Shown: positions 31,686 through 43,235, numbered from the stretch's first letter. The stretch: DNA of 45,292 bases from Tubiluchus corallicola (GCA_030141605.1 JAQGDQ010000563.1:35001-80292), one strand, 5' to 3'. Numbers and translations: made by a program. Notes: a model not told the origin generated them from the sequence alone.

Positions 31686-34595
31686 ATCAGTACCAGTATG
31701 TCAAAAGAAATTACCCAAATTACCAAATAATTCATGCAATGCACGCGCATTTTTTCACTCGGCATGATCCCGCCTGCAACTTATTTATTTAAAAAGAAAT
31801 CTGTTTAATGTTATTAGGGCTGTGTATATGTATGTATACCATATTGTTGCTTGTCTTTTTTCACAAATGGCTTATTGATTAATTATTCAATTAATCGAAT
31901 GACTCATTCACACTCTTAAATGCTTAAAGACAATTAATTTCGTATCAGATTAATTGCCCGACTCCGAGAGCTTAGGTCAAGCTGATAGGGCGATGATAAT
32001 GTCCCACACAACTGAAACCACAAAATATTGCGTTGTGAGTATAAATCTTTGTCTCTCGAGTTATCAAGCTGACTTCCGCAATAAGCCTTTCAGTGTGAGT
32101 ATACCAGGTTCTTTTAAGCAATTAGTGTCTTTAACGAGTATGTTCTTTTTGTAACTCTTTGAATATTAAAGCAACTCGATATTAAGTTAAAGTGATGAAA
32201 GTTTTATTGTAACAAGGTTCACAATTTAGTTCAGGTTTATACGATACTTTAACAAAACTTTAACTTATACGCTTGTGGGCCCTTATAACTAAATGGTTAA
32301 TTCCGAAGAGATAATCCTGATCATCAAATGAGTTACAAGTTGCAATGTTCGCACTTATGGTGCCAAAGTTACAAAGCTATTACAACTAAAATCAGCCGTT
32401 ACAGTAACAGAAAATAACAGTAAAACGACTCAACTTGTGGCCTGGCCAACCTAACAATCGTAACAACCTAACAATCTGCAGATGACATCCATGACTCTCC
32501 CAGTACTTTGAGTTACCGAACGTTGCAATTCTATCGTCTCGGACCTTAAAATATCGCCTGGGAGGTTAAATTAACCATCAGTAGATGACTTGTTCTGACC
32601 CTAACAATGTGACATCCTAACAGACCATCTGCAAATTGCCAGCCTGTAGCGCATTTTATGTGCGTTAATTGACATTTGAATTCTTTTAACTAGTCGGCAA
32701 TTCGTTTAATCTTCCACTTTTCCCATGCACCAACCCTAACTCAACTCATTAAACTCAAGGTACAAGCTGAGTGAGTCAGTTATAATCAAATTGTACGGTC
32801 TTTGCCATCCAACCAAGGAGGAGTATATTATCTCCGAAATCCTATAATTTAATTCTTCCAATTAATTTTCTAATTAATTTCTTATTCTAAATTTGATTCA
32901 CAACAATATATGTATAGTATAATATGTATATCTATAACTTTTCATTCATTGAATGAGATTTTTTACTTATTTGAAAAAAATTAGAACATCAATATATGTA
33001 TTTAGAAAATCATTATATCACTGAGACAGTAGCATTTCCAAAAAGTATAATAAAATATCTAACATTTGACGAACCTTAACTCGAACATTTTTAGGCTAAA
33101 TGGTTTATTGTTAACGTTTCAAGGTTTGTTACTACCCACAATTCTTCACGCTGACAAAGTTGTCTTGATACTTGCTGAATCAATTTAAAAATGGAGATTA
33201 TTAGGCTGTTGTCTGCGTTTTTAGTCATTACATTATAATCTAATAAGTAGTACGTGTTACTTGCATGGCATAAACTGCGTTTCAGCTTAATACTTTATAA
33301 GATTTCAGTTATTATTAAATTTCACTGTGTTTTTGTACATTTGAGTTTCTTAATTAATAAATGTTATTGTTCCATTCCAAGGACGACCCTTATATCGACT
33401 GCCAGAGTTACATATGCCCGCAATAGCATATTTCAATCATGACCATAACCTGAGGAATAGTGTAAAATTAGCTAAAATGACGTTGACATATAATATAAAA
33501 TTTAACAATTTTGGAATTAATTTTGTCCGTGAAGATATCGTTGAGCTTTTTAAAAGCTTGCCAGAAAATAAAACATTTTGTTTGAAAATTCGTGAAAACA
33601 CTTTGCTTAAATATGGGGTTTGTACGAGTGTGCTCGCTTACTGATAGTCTGGACAGTTGTTACAGTTTCCTCTACAACCTGCGCAAACCTACTTCTAGGT
33701 GGGCAAGCTGTAATTTTTACATGCTGGTTAGTTTCGAATAAATTCATACCTGCTAATTCAGATTTCAATGATCTGAAGTTATAAATTTTTTTTCAACTTT
33801 GCTCAGGTAGGCCATTTGACGCTTGTCATATGATCGGCCTTACGTCCTTAAGTAAATTTGTCCTTTTTTTAAAGTTTATCATACAGTTGTTTTTATCATA
33901 ACTTGCAATCTCATAAACTAAATCAAACTGTTTATTATACTGATAGCAAAACAGTTTAATCTGCAACTATAGAAGTAAGCGTTGTGCATTTCTTCCTGTA
34001 ATAAATGAAGCTATAAAATATATTTCCACTAATTCACTTACAATTTCAATCGACAATAATAATAAATAGAACCCGGCCAATGTTTCTTCTAAATAATGAA
34101 AAGTTGGTGACAGTATTAGTTGCCCGGCAATACGCAGCTGCAGCTAAATGTCCCGAAAGCACGGGGCATTAAATAAGCTCTGCAGGGATGTGAAAAATCT
34201 TGCAACGAGAATGATAGACTTTATACTTGACATCAATACACCTGCTGCAGTTTCTTAGGCTCTCTGTCTCAGTAGTAGGTCACAGGACAAGCAATAGGCT
34301 TAAACAGTTTTTTTTATTATTATAACGTTGAGACTCAGGTGCCATGATATATTAGCTGATGTATTTACTTTAACATTTGTACAACTGTTGATCATGTTTA
34401 CAATTTTGTTGTATATGTGCATTGACAGTGAGACCATGATTTCGAATACAATACAGATCGCAAAGCTAAACCATGTTTTCATTCAGTGACTTCTTCTGTT
34501 TCTCACAAACATTGCAACTACAAAAACAGTCTGATAAACCTGCCAATGTTAGCTCTCCCCAAAACACCCCAGCGACAACTTTAGCGTCACGGCAT
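31686..34595. other. AT-rich stretch, no gene seen
   Basis: Short ORFs such as 33414-33644 (+) lack any recognised domain or paired splice sites. Confidence 0.5.
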
Positions 34596-34600
34596 TGAGT

Positions 34601-34620
34601 TTGGTGCCGAAACCCGGGAG
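34601..34620 (+). other. PBS-like or tRNA-3'-end-like motif
   Basis: TTGGTGCCGAAACCCGGGAG resembles the tRNA-primer sites of some LTR elements. On the other strand it looks like a tRNA 3' end finishing CACCA. No LTR or full tRNA surrounds it, so it may be an old fragment. Confidence 0.3.
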
Positions 34621-34799
34621 CCTTTAGATCAAGAGCAAGAAGAACTCTATTCCGCCTGTGGACAATTCGTGCACAATTACGTCTTTCCATTTAACACGGA
34701 GTGCATAATTCCAGTAGATCGATGTTTGGACATTAGCCAAGTAATAAGCACTGATTTGCCATTAAAAGCACAACAAGACTTACTGATCATACACATACA

Positions 34800-35302
34800 T
34801 CACTGCATCACTACATACATGTCTCTATTCCTACTAACAGTTGTTCGAGAGATAGCTCCAAGGATCTGATTTGCCTTGGCGACTTTGTCATTGATATATA
34901 TCAGGAATTTGAGTTGGTCATCCACATCAACAAATTGATATTGGTATTCATGATTGTTCTTCCCAAGATGTGGCAGTTTACATTTTCCGTCTGCCGTGTT
35001 TAAAGTCATTTGACAGCATTTGGCCTACTGGTTTATTTTGTCTAAATTGGCTTGCAAGTCAGCGATGAGACACACCCTGCAAGCTTAATATCGTCTGAAA
35101 CTTTGCTCAATTCCGTGATGATAATGCTATTAATGTCGTCAATGAAGATCAAGAACAACAATGGTTATAGTATGCTACCTTGGGGCACTCCAGAAAGAAC
35201 TGGAAGTGTCGATAAGTCTAGCGCGTACATCATAGCTTGACAAGTAGACGTTGATGAGGTACCCTCTCAAAAGCCGTGACTAGGTCCAAGTATATAATAT
35301 CA
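34800..35302 (-). pseudogene. CR1/Jockey-like LINE reverse transcriptase relic
   Basis: Minus-strand fragments in shifting frames read IIYLDLVTAFERVPHQRLL, then VPQGSIL, a stop, PLLFLIFIDDI, then SDDIKLAG in place of the usual F/Y-ADD box, and finally KCKLPHLGKNN and KVAKANQILGAISRTT. The order YLDL-x-AF-x-x-VPH, VPQGS, LLF-x-IF-x-DI, DD-x-KL, KVAKANQILG is that of RT in CR1/Jockey-type LINEs. In-frame stops and frameshifts make it inactive. It is only the C-terminal part of the RT. Confidence 0.8.
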
Positions 35303-35963
35303 GTATATAATATTATTGCCAACAACAAATAATTAACAATTGTGGTATGAGTGTGCTTCACGAGACTAGAAAGAGCAACATTAGGATGACACGAGAAGAA
35401 ACAACAGATACATATTAAAACTACTTATAGTCCAAGATCGGAATAATCTCCTCATCGGGAATAATATTCTCGACCATCGTCTATCGAGTGTGGATCTCCA
35501 CAAATGACTACTCATTTGTCATGAGAGCGGGGCTTTCAAAATGATTTGTGCACAGGACTCTAAATATCTCTATGCATAAAATAATTTCAAGTAATTATCA
35601 GCGGCAGACTGATAGTGCAAAAATAGCATTTGTTTTTTTGATAACAAAGATAAACGACAGTTGAGGTCTTAACATATTCACGGTTCGTTTGAAGTGCATA
35701 AGCTGCCCTATAAGCCGGAAAGATATACAAGTGAGATTTTTCTGTTTGGCAGGTAAATGTGTTCAATCTTGCATCACACGTACAATAAGAAGGTTTGACG
35801 AAGCACGGAATTAGGTCTATATATAGCCATGCTTATGCGTATTTTTGTACAAAATTTGATTTGCGTTTTCAGGAATGTGATAAATTCAAAATATTGATTA
35901 CTATCATTTTCGCAGAAAATGCAGTTAAGATTATGTAATAGGAAGTTCATATCAAATAAAATC
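35303..35963. other. Upstream region of the sulfotransferase gene
   Basis: Contains no recognised coding sequence. It probably includes the promoter and 5' UTR of the gene starting at 35964, but I see no clear core-promoter motif. Confidence 0.4.
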
Positions 35964-36057
35964 ATGTTTACCCCAGTTTGTGGTGTATTTTGCAGTGTTG
36001 TTGTTTTAGTCATCCACTTTGCAAATTTGCCAACTGACAGCGACTGCTACAAACAAG
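35964..36057 (+). CDS. Sulfotransferase exon 1 (signal anchor), predicted
   Basis: ATG at 35964 starts a 94-nt open exon with VCGVFCSVVVLVIHFA (residues 5-20), a hydrophobic signal anchor of the type II Golgi kind, then LPTDSDCYKQ. It ends in AACAAG before GTAACT and leaves one base (G). The main sulfotransferase exon at 37963 begins with two bases, so the join is in phase and gives an Ala codon. That match, the position and the expected topology of this enzyme family led me to the assignment. No transcript evidence was available. Confidence 0.65.
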
Positions 36058-36490
36058 GTAACTGTAACTAACTATTTATATGGAGTTGAAATTAGTGAAA
36101 GCTAGTGAACTGATGCACAAGCGTGAAACGGATATTCTAAACAAAATTAAAGCACAAGAAAGCTCTTCATAGATAAGCTTAAAAATTGTTGTGTAAAATT
36201 TTGTATTGGCCACTAGCATGCTGTCTTGTTGCATATAGAGCTTGTATCAGTAGCTTGTAAATTTAAACTACCGCGATGACCTGTAACCTCAGCCATTATG
36301 ACAGCAGGTGTTTGAAACAAGTTTAGATTGCATAAATTGCCACATTGAGTAAGGCTTGAAAATAATCAAAGCTTTCGTTGTGTGAAAGTCATTTTTGAAG
36401 TTGTTGTTCAGTCGCTTTGTTATGATTGAGTTTAGGCACAGAGAAGTATGAATAGGAATAAAAAATCTATAATAAATATTTGCACTGCAG

Positions 36491-36718
36491 ACAACAGAAA
36501 AGTGTTTATTAAACTACAGACACATGAGTAGCACGACTGCTGCACCGAACATTGAACAAACTAGAAAGCAAAAACAGTCAGTAAAACCTGTTTCACAGTC
36601 AGTATATACAGGTACAGAACTTGACCTATGCAGAGTTGCACAGGCTTCACAACAACCATTAATTTTAGATAGGGAGAGGACCAGTGTGTATTCACTGGAC
36701 CATACAGTTATACTGAAG
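36491..36718 (+). other. Exon-like 228-nt open segment in the sulfotransferase intron
   Basis: Preceded by TTTGCACTGCAG and followed by CTGAAG before GTAAGT, it is open for 76 codons (TTEKCLLNYRHMSSTTAAPN and onward, rich in Gln, Ser, Thr). Phase 0/0 does not fit the sulfotransferase exons (phase 1). Inclusion between them would create a stop (TAG). It may be a poison-type exon, an exon of another transcript, or chance. The product is unknown. Confidence 0.3.
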
Positions 36719-36752
36719 GTAAGTCAGCTGGTAGAGTGTAACAGGATTGGCA

Positions 36753-36798
36753 CATAGATGGCAGCACCTAATTACAATATACAATTCCAACTTCCACA
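36753..36798 (-). mobile_element. 46-bp remnant resembling a BEL/Pao LTR end
   Basis: On the minus strand this segment starts TGTGGAAGTTGG and ends AGGTGCTGCCATCTAT. It matches the first ~40 bp of the LTR at 6582: 18 exact bases over AGGTGCTGCCATCTAT and flanking bases, then about 19 of 23, with a 5-bp length difference. Similarity stops after that. It may be a fragment of a related solo LTR. Confidence 0.45.
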
Positions 36799-37962
36799 CG
36801 TTGCATATTCTTCACTAACTAAATAACTTGATACTGTCACTAAGAACACTAACGTGCTTTTTTGGTAAATTAGACTACCCTGGGAGGGAGCTTCGATGCT
36901 GTTTTACCAGGAGAAGCGAACATTACTAAGAAAATCATAAAGAAATGTCAAATTACATAAGTTTTTCAAGCAGGTAACGTAACTTTGTTGGACAGTTGTT
37001 TGAACAATACATTCGTTTCTGTTTAATTTTAGTTTAGTCGCAGGCCTACATGTAATAATTCAGAAATTAAAGAAATATGTTAGGAGAGATGTTAGGAAAA
37101 TCTCATTTATATTCAAAAATAAGAAGGAAATATTGGGAGAGCGGAATGAGCAGAGGGTACCGTTCTTATTAATAACACTGAAGATAAATGGAACTAATTG
37201 TGTGGCAAAGTAGGCAATAACAATATGTGACGTCACAGTTGTCCTCTTCCTTATTAAATATGCAGCTAGGAGTTCATTTTGTATTCCATTTAACGTTTAG
37301 CATAATAAAATGTTCACTTTTGTTTTGTGATGGTATTGGGACCCTGTCCATCCCTCAATACCTCTTCTCATTTTTGATACCAATAATCCGCTGCATCCCA
37401 CGACCTCAATGGTAAATGTTCGCGCCTCTGGGATTCATTGAATCATGACATATAGCTAAAAATTCCCAACTTAATCCAAAATGTAAATGTATATATATAT
37501 ACATATATTTTTTATTTTTTATTATCATAAAAACCAACAATAATACTTTAAATTCAAGCCAAAAGCTGGCTGAGTTCCATATTCAAATTATATGAATTTC
37601 CTTAACAAAATCGGGGAGGAGCGAGTTTATCATCTGAATCTGATTCACCTGACAAACTCAATTAATATCTACTGAAATTCATATTCCGAAATTTATTCAT
37701 AACAATATAACATACAACTAACGAATTGGCCAGTGTGTTTTTTCAACGTGTGCTAATCACAGAAGGCTATTCAGTGTTAATGGGTCGTATTATGAATTTG
37801 GAGAGTCATGTAAAGCTATGTAGAATTACAAAGTATGTCAAAATACAGTAATCACCCTAAGCAGTAGATTTTAGTATGGAAGAGATTTTAACACCTTGTT
37901 GCAGTAATCTTGTATCAGTTTTTAAGCTTAGTTGATTCAAATCATATTAATTCTCTTTTCAG
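36799..37962 (+). other. Sulfotransferase intron, remaining part
   Basis: AT-rich intron sequence with a (TA)n patch near 37487-37502. The acceptor TTCTCTTTTCAG at 37962 is immediately followed by CAG, a tandem NAGNAG acceptor. Confidence 0.5.
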
Positions 37963-38909
37963 CAGATGTGAGAAGAGATGCTTTTAATCACGATGTGAAA
38001 CAAGGAAACTTGGGCGATTTCAGTAATGGGCCATTTCTATGCAAGAATTGCTCATTCTGTGATGAGATTGTTGCTGATACCTATCAAACAAGAATAGCAC
38101 TGGTAGAAAGAGCATGCACAAGACAATATGCAGACGAAGTTTTTGGTGGAAAATTTAATTTGTGGACACAAACATACGTTGATGACATTCATCGCCTGGC
38201 TTATTGCTCAATACCAAAGGCAGCCACCACAAATTGGAAAAGAATTTTCATTAGTTTAATGGCTGCTGATGCAAGTCTTAGTAATGATTCATTAATTCAA
38301 CCGAGTGATTTAGATGAATTACCAGGATACACACCTCATCAACGTGCCCTGAAAGGTGATCTAATAAAACAAATATCAAGATATTCTGTCTACTTGCAGT
38401 CATTTGTATTAAAAAAGTATAAAAAGTTCATGTTTGTTCGACACCCGTTTGAACGTCTTCTAAGTGCTTTCAAAAATAAAATCGAAAGTAAGAACTTCTC
38501 TGATGAAATTTCCCGCATGGCGCATGTTCTTCGAAAACAAAACATAAAAACTTCAAATCACATTGTAAGTTTTACAGATTTTGTCAGGTACTTGGTTGTT
38601 ACTCATCCAAGATTGTATAACGAACACTGGGCTAGAATGAGTGACCTATGTGATCCTTGCACTGTTAAGTATGACTTTATTGGAAAGTACGAGCATATTG
38701 AAGAAGAAAGCAAAGATTTTTTGAAAATGTTGAATGTTTATCATAGACTAGAGTTAAATAGAAAATATGAATTTCGCAACACTGGCCACATCACCAGGTT
38801 AATGAAACATTATTACAGTATGCTGCCTATAGAACTTTTAAGAAAACTGTATAAGATTTACAAAGTTGATTTTGTTATTTTTGGATATAAGCTCCCTGCA
38901 GCAATTTGA
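37963..38909 (+). CDS. Carbohydrate sulfotransferase, HNK-1/chondroitin 4-O type (sulfotransferase family 2), main exon
   Basis: Golgi enzymes of this family move sulfate from PAPS to hydroxyls of GalNAc, GlcA or related sugars on glycans. This exon encodes the whole catalytic domain. The 5'-phosphosulfate loop is CSIPKAATTNWKR (residues 113-125 of the joined protein), and the 3'-phosphate site is VRHPFERLLSAF (about 190-201). Further family features are YQTRIALVERAC near the start, FTDFVRYL, and CDPC followed by YDFIGKYEHIEEE. The stop is TGA 38907-38909. With exon 1 the protein would be 346 residues, normal for this family (about 300-420). A NAGNAG acceptor could give two products differing by one residue near position 32. 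An upstream TTG-started open frame from 37932 is intron, not protein. The exact substrate cannot be told from sequence. No lesion was seen. Confidence 0.92.
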
Positions 38910-38926
38910 GAAATTGAAACTCATTT

Positions 38927-38953
38927 AATAAAGAGATTGTTAAACAGAATAAA
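38927..38953 (+). terminator. Polyadenylation signals of the sulfotransferase gene
   Basis: AATAAA at 38927-38932 and again at 38948-38953, 18 and 39 bp after the stop codon. This implies a very short 3' UTR. Confidence 0.6.
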
Positions 38954-39242
38954 ATGTCAAAGTCTGCATAGGCGAAAAATGTCTGATAGAACAGCAGGTT
39001 TCATTAACATTGACTGTATGATTTTTTAATGCCTCAACTATAGAGGTTTTACTGTGGTTTATAGCAGTGATTATGGACTTAGGTGGACTAGCGTCCGTGG
39101 AATCTCAGACCTTGTTATACAGATACAAAAATATGTATGTCTTAGTAAGACTTTCTGGCAAGTTTAATCTCAAGTTTTTGTTCTCGTCAGCACCAGCTGC
39201 TACAATGTGGTATTAAAAATTTGCACTGGAACAGCATCTTAC

Positions 39243-39567
39243 CATCTCATAAATGGCCTTTGGTGCAAAATTTAGTAGAATATTATTCTTCTGTTTTTTC
39301 ACATCTTCTACTAATGCAGATAAACTGTTGACATCACGTAGACGTTCTCCATTTGAAACAGTGGAATCATGGATAATATTAACAAGATCTTTTGTGCAAA
39401 TACATTTTTATATGAGATTTCGCTATCTCAACATACTTTAGCTGGAATATTGTTCAATACTTTGTCAATGGATATTCCAGTCGCCAACATGCCAGCTGTC
39501 TCTTGAATTAAATGACTGATGTCACCCATGACATGTGAGTACTCCAAGTTGTATATTACTTTTATAT
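39243..39567 (-). pseudogene. Transposase-like relic (MULE/SWIM-type suspected)
   Basis: On the minus strand an acceptor-like TTTTTTCAG precedes an open piece reading NLEYSHVMGDISHLIQETAG and then MLATGISIDKVL. It breaks at 39437 (TGA soon after). A second open piece from about 39410 to 39243 reads DLVNIIHDSTVSNGERLRDV, then SLSALVEDVKKQ, and ends at a donor-like GAGATG before GTAAGA. The second part recalls the segment before the DDE domain in MULE-type transposases with SWIM zinc fingers. This is from memory and weak. The frames of the two pieces do not join cleanly across a GT...AG pair, so I treat it as broken. Confidence 0.4.
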
Positions 39568-39599
39568 CTGAAAAAAGTTAATATTAGTTACTGTTAACC

Positions 39600-40007
39600 T
39601 GAGCTGTCGCGAACGCGGACTAGAATTTATTGGTTTTTATAGTTATTTTATGAATATATTTAATCTTTTACCTTTTAGCTCTTAGTAAAAAGTTGTAATT
39701 TTAAATATATGTGTGAAAGCGATTAATGGGAGACTGAAAACCTTAGAAAATGTGTATTAGAGAGCAAAAACTCGCACGGTTCATACCGTGGGGTCCAGCT
39801 AGTGGTCAAGTAGCTCTTGCTCGTAAATCACCATATGTACAATCAACTCATAAAGTTAGTAGGCTCATGCTAGCTAATCATACTAGCATTTCAACTGCAA
39901 GTTGAACTTTATACATATTTGTAAGATAATTGCCTTATAGTATTATGTAGAGAGTGTTATGCAGAATGCTGCTTATTTTGCCATGACTGTGTTTAAATAA
40001 ATTGTGA
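39600..40007. other. Intergenic, no gene seen
   Basis: AT-rich. The short motif CACGGTTCATACCGTGGGG near 39777 is a partial hairpin and slightly tRNA-like, but no tRNA could be folded around it. Confidence 0.4.
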
Positions 40008-40010
40008 TAC

Positions 40011-40096
<86 letters not shown>
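40011..40096. repeat. (AAT)n microsatellite, about 28 units
   Basis: Uninterrupted ATA/AAT triplet run of 86 bp. Confidence 0.97.
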
Positions 40097-40098
<2 letters not shown>

Positions 40099-42133
40099 AA
40101 ATGTCTAATGACTACTCCACTGCTTTTGTGCAGTAGCAGTTTTTTTCACGAAATTAAAATTTCAAGTAGCTAAGCGATAGGATGTTTTGCCAAGCAGTCC
40201 CGTTGTCAAAAGCTATACTTTGATTGATCAAAATATAGTAAAAATTACCTCATGAGTTGGTGCAAGACAGCGTGAGCGATGCTTAACGTTTTTCTCCTTA
40301 ATTCTCTATAAATACAATGACCCAAACAACTGGGTTATAATAAGAAAAAACAAGAGATTGTATTTCTTTGATTTCTCACAAAAAACTATGCCGTCAAATA
40401 AAGTTCTTGTGTAAACAAACACATACAAAGGCAATAATGGTTAACGTGACAATATAGAAATGGTTCACATAGTCAATTCGTATGTCTCAAAAATTATCTG
40501 GATAAATCTGACATATAGAGTTTAACATTTTACTCAACTTGACAAGGGCTGGGCCCAGCAAAATTGTCCTGGGAGATGGATACCATCAGCAATGCCCTTA
40601 CCACGTATCGTACAATGCTTCCAACCACATGCCAACTCCCTACCATTATGGCTTCCATGACACGTCTGCCAAAACCATCAGCTCCTATGTCTCGAACAAA
40701 TGATCATTGACTCCTCTAGACGGTTCTGCGCTGGATATTGACATTCAGCAACAAAACTGGAACTCAGTCTCCATAAGGAGAAGAGTTTAAAGACAAGCAT
40801 TCAGTCCCGGAAACAACAGAGATGTTCTATACTGCATGGCTTCCACTGACATTACCATCAAGAAACACAATCGGAGATTTCTTGAATAATCAAATTTGCT
40901 CCAAAGCCTCTCTAACCAATAGCCAAGTAGCCCATTAGGTGGCTTTCACTTTCAAGGCACAAACACATGTTAAAAAACGGAATAAATCAACCAATTATTA
41001 GTAGGGCATCACAATAGACAGCTTAGGTCGTCACATAAGGCCCTCTGGCAACTTTTAACCATGACTATAACTAAAACATAGCCAATAATTATACGAATAA
41101 TAATAAGAAGGTATTGCGGTGACCTTATTGAGGTTCATAAGATATTGATCAGGAACGAAAAAATTTTGCCTGAAAATTTCATTAATATAGCTTTTGATTC
41201 ATAAACTAGAGCATGTTAGGAATTTGCAGCAGACTTTAGTACTATAACAATCAGTATTTTGGGTTTTCCACAATGATGATGATAATGGTCTATTACAATG
41301 TTATTTAGGTCACCAAGCACATTTAACAAATAGCTGTAAACTGTGACACACTTATGAAATTAATAAAGCGGAATCCGAATTGTCTAGAATATCCAATGAA
41401 AGCCACGATTTTAACTCCAGTGACTCCAAAAACTGTATAAAGATAAAAAATTAATACGTATTATATGTATATGTACTAAGTGTACTAAGTATATGTAGAG
41501 ACTGAAATGAAGGCCATAAATATCAATTTTAATAAGCCATCTTTTTAATATGCCATTGTTTATTGAAGGTTTGCTGCATCAATAACTTTCATACGATGCG
41601 CGTTTTAGCACAATAAAAGTTTTCCCGTTGCAACTCGTTGTGTTTCAATTTTTGCTATAAGATGGAACCAAAATGCCTATTCGGAAAAGCTAATTTAGCG
41701 GATCTTGCCAGAATGCATCACAAAGGGGTAATTTAACTTCGCCAACATTAACTAGCATTAGGATGAACATAGGTTTGTACATTACCTATCACTAAATTAA
41801 TTACAATCATAAAAGAACATCTATGAACAATGGGATTTTAAATTTCGATACAGTACATACATCTTTCTTTAATGAAAGAAGTAGCCGCTCTGAATACGTT
41901 TTCTTTTACAATGCCCAATACTGCTCAGTCACTCAACTTTAGTCACTAAGCCTACGCCATGAAACTCTGCTGTTTCTCAGCTTAAGCATATATTTTGCTA
42001 AGTCTAAAGGCAGTGGTCGATGCTTTCTTGTTTCTTTAATTTACCGTGCAGTTATGTTCATGCACCCGTATAGTAACAGAAAATATCACCTGTCAGTAAA
42101 TGTTGTCCGCGTATGAAACGAACAGAAAACTTA
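40097..42133. other. Upstream region of the glycosyltransferase gene
   Basis: A GC-richer patch at about 40540-40960 differs from its surroundings and may be an old mobile element or decayed gene. I could not recover a recognisable reading frame. The rest is AT-rich. No promoter motif can be defended. Confidence 0.4.
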
Positions 42134-42178
42134 ATGTTGGAAAATGTGTACACGTGTCGCTGTTTCAAATTTCGCTAA
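42134..42178 (+). promoter_or_regulatory. Overlapping upstream ORF of the glycosyltransferase
   Basis: An ATG at 42134 opens a 14-codon frame that ends at TAA 42176-42178, past the main ATG at 42144 and out of frame with it. If the transcript includes it, it could lower initiation at the main start. Neither ATG has a strong Kozak G at +4 except the downstream one in part (AAAATGT). Confidence 0.4.
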
Positions 42179-43235
42179 AAGAATAGCGTACTCTTTGAAA
42201 ATAACGTTAAAGGCGTGCATGATTTTTTCTTGTTCAATAATCATTTTAAAATTTGTTACCGAGTCTGTTAAACTGAATGGAGACAATAAAAATACGACCA
42301 AAACGGATTCCCATATACAAGTGGACCCGTACTCTCTAAATGTGATAGATTTTCACTTGACCTTAACAGTTATAGCTTTCAACAGGAGTGATTCAGTTAA
42401 AAGACTGTTACAGTCTCTTGAAGCAGCTGAGTATATGGGGGATTCTGTTTCATTGGAAATCTGGATAGATGGCCCAGAGATAGCTGCCCAAAAATCTGTA
42501 AAAATGGTGCAAGGTTTTAATTGGAGCCATGGACAGAAGCGATTACACGTGAGAACCAGACATGTAGGAGCTTACACACAGTGGTATGATACATGGACGC
42601 CTGATCTTCAGGAAACTGGAGAATATAGTCTTATTCTAGAAGATGATTGTGAGGTTTCTCCTCATTATTACAAATGGCTTAAGTCAGCAATTTATGTGTA
42701 TAAAGACTTGGAAGATCTAGGCAGCATTACTTTGTATCGTGGAAGATTTGCAGTAAAACCTGGAGTAGACAGAGATGTTCTCTGCCCAACGTGTACAGAC
42801 AGCGTATTTCTTTATCCAAAGTTTAGTACGTGGGCTTGTTTACCTATGCCAAAAGTGTGGGCGGAGTTTAGGCAATGGTACTTGACAGTAAAACACGATG
42901 AAAAATTTATTCCTCTGATTCCTGGTGATGAGAATCTCGTGATAAATGGATGGATACGTCACTTTCATCCACTGAAGAAAATGAATTCGGCTTACTTTCA
43001 TCATTACTGTGGCAAGCATCAGCTTTATACTATATATCCTAATTTGCCAAATAAACTAAGTTTTGTTTGTAATCACAGAGAACTTGGACTTCATTATGTC
43101 AAAGCGTATAAACGTTTGGGAATTTGTATATATGACTTGGTAAAATCGTGGAACAATAGTTACACAAAATTTCCCAAACATCCAAAACGAATTCATTGGG
43201 ATGGTTACCCAGAAAACAGATTTTTCACTGTTTAA
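42144..43235 (+). CDS. Single-exon type II membrane glycosyltransferase (GT-A-like), substrate unknown
   Basis: The product is 363 residues, intronless. A short cytosolic N-terminus is followed by a signal anchor at about 21-38 (TLKACMIFSCSIIILKFV), a short stem, and a GT-A-like catalytic domain. This begins LTVIAFNRSDSVKRLLQSLE (about 73-92), with EIWIDGP at 105-111 and an acidic metal-binding motif LILEDDCEVSP, E166-D167-D168. Later blocks are YPKFSTWACLPMPKVW and PGDENLVINGWIRHFHP. Sequons NTT, NRS, NWS and NNS suit a luminal protein. The architecture resembles GlcNAc-transferase-I-like and GT2-like enzymes, but I cannot assign a sugar donor. The ATG at 42144 is the first in frame. AATAAA at 43289 follows the stop by about 55 bp. 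No lesion was seen. Confidence 0.85.
   Translation: MCTRVAVSNFAKRIAYSLKITLKACMIFSCSIIILKFVTESVKLNGDNKNTTKTDSHIQVDPYSLNVIDFHLTLTVIAFNRSDSVKRLLQSLEAAEYMGDSVSLEIWIDGPEIAAQKSVKMVQGFNWSHGQKRLHVRTRHVGAYTQWYDTWTPDLQETGEYSLILEDDCEVSPHYYKWLKSAIYVYKDLEDLGSITLYRGRFAVKPGVDRDVLCPTCTDSVFLYPKFSTWACLPMPKVWAEFRQWYLTVKHDEKFIPLIPGDENLVINGWIRHFHPLKKMNSAYFHHYCGKHQLYTIYPNLPNKLSFVCNHRELGLHYVKAYKRLGICIYDLVKSWNNSYTKFPKHPKRIHWDGYPENRFFTV

Noticed and set aside
39770-39800. tRNA-like T-arm motif (GGTTCATACC)
   Set aside because: No matching acceptor, D or anticodon arms could be found around it.
40540-40960. GC-richer stretch as a possible gene
   Set aside because: All frames are interrupted by stops and no protein phrase was recognised.
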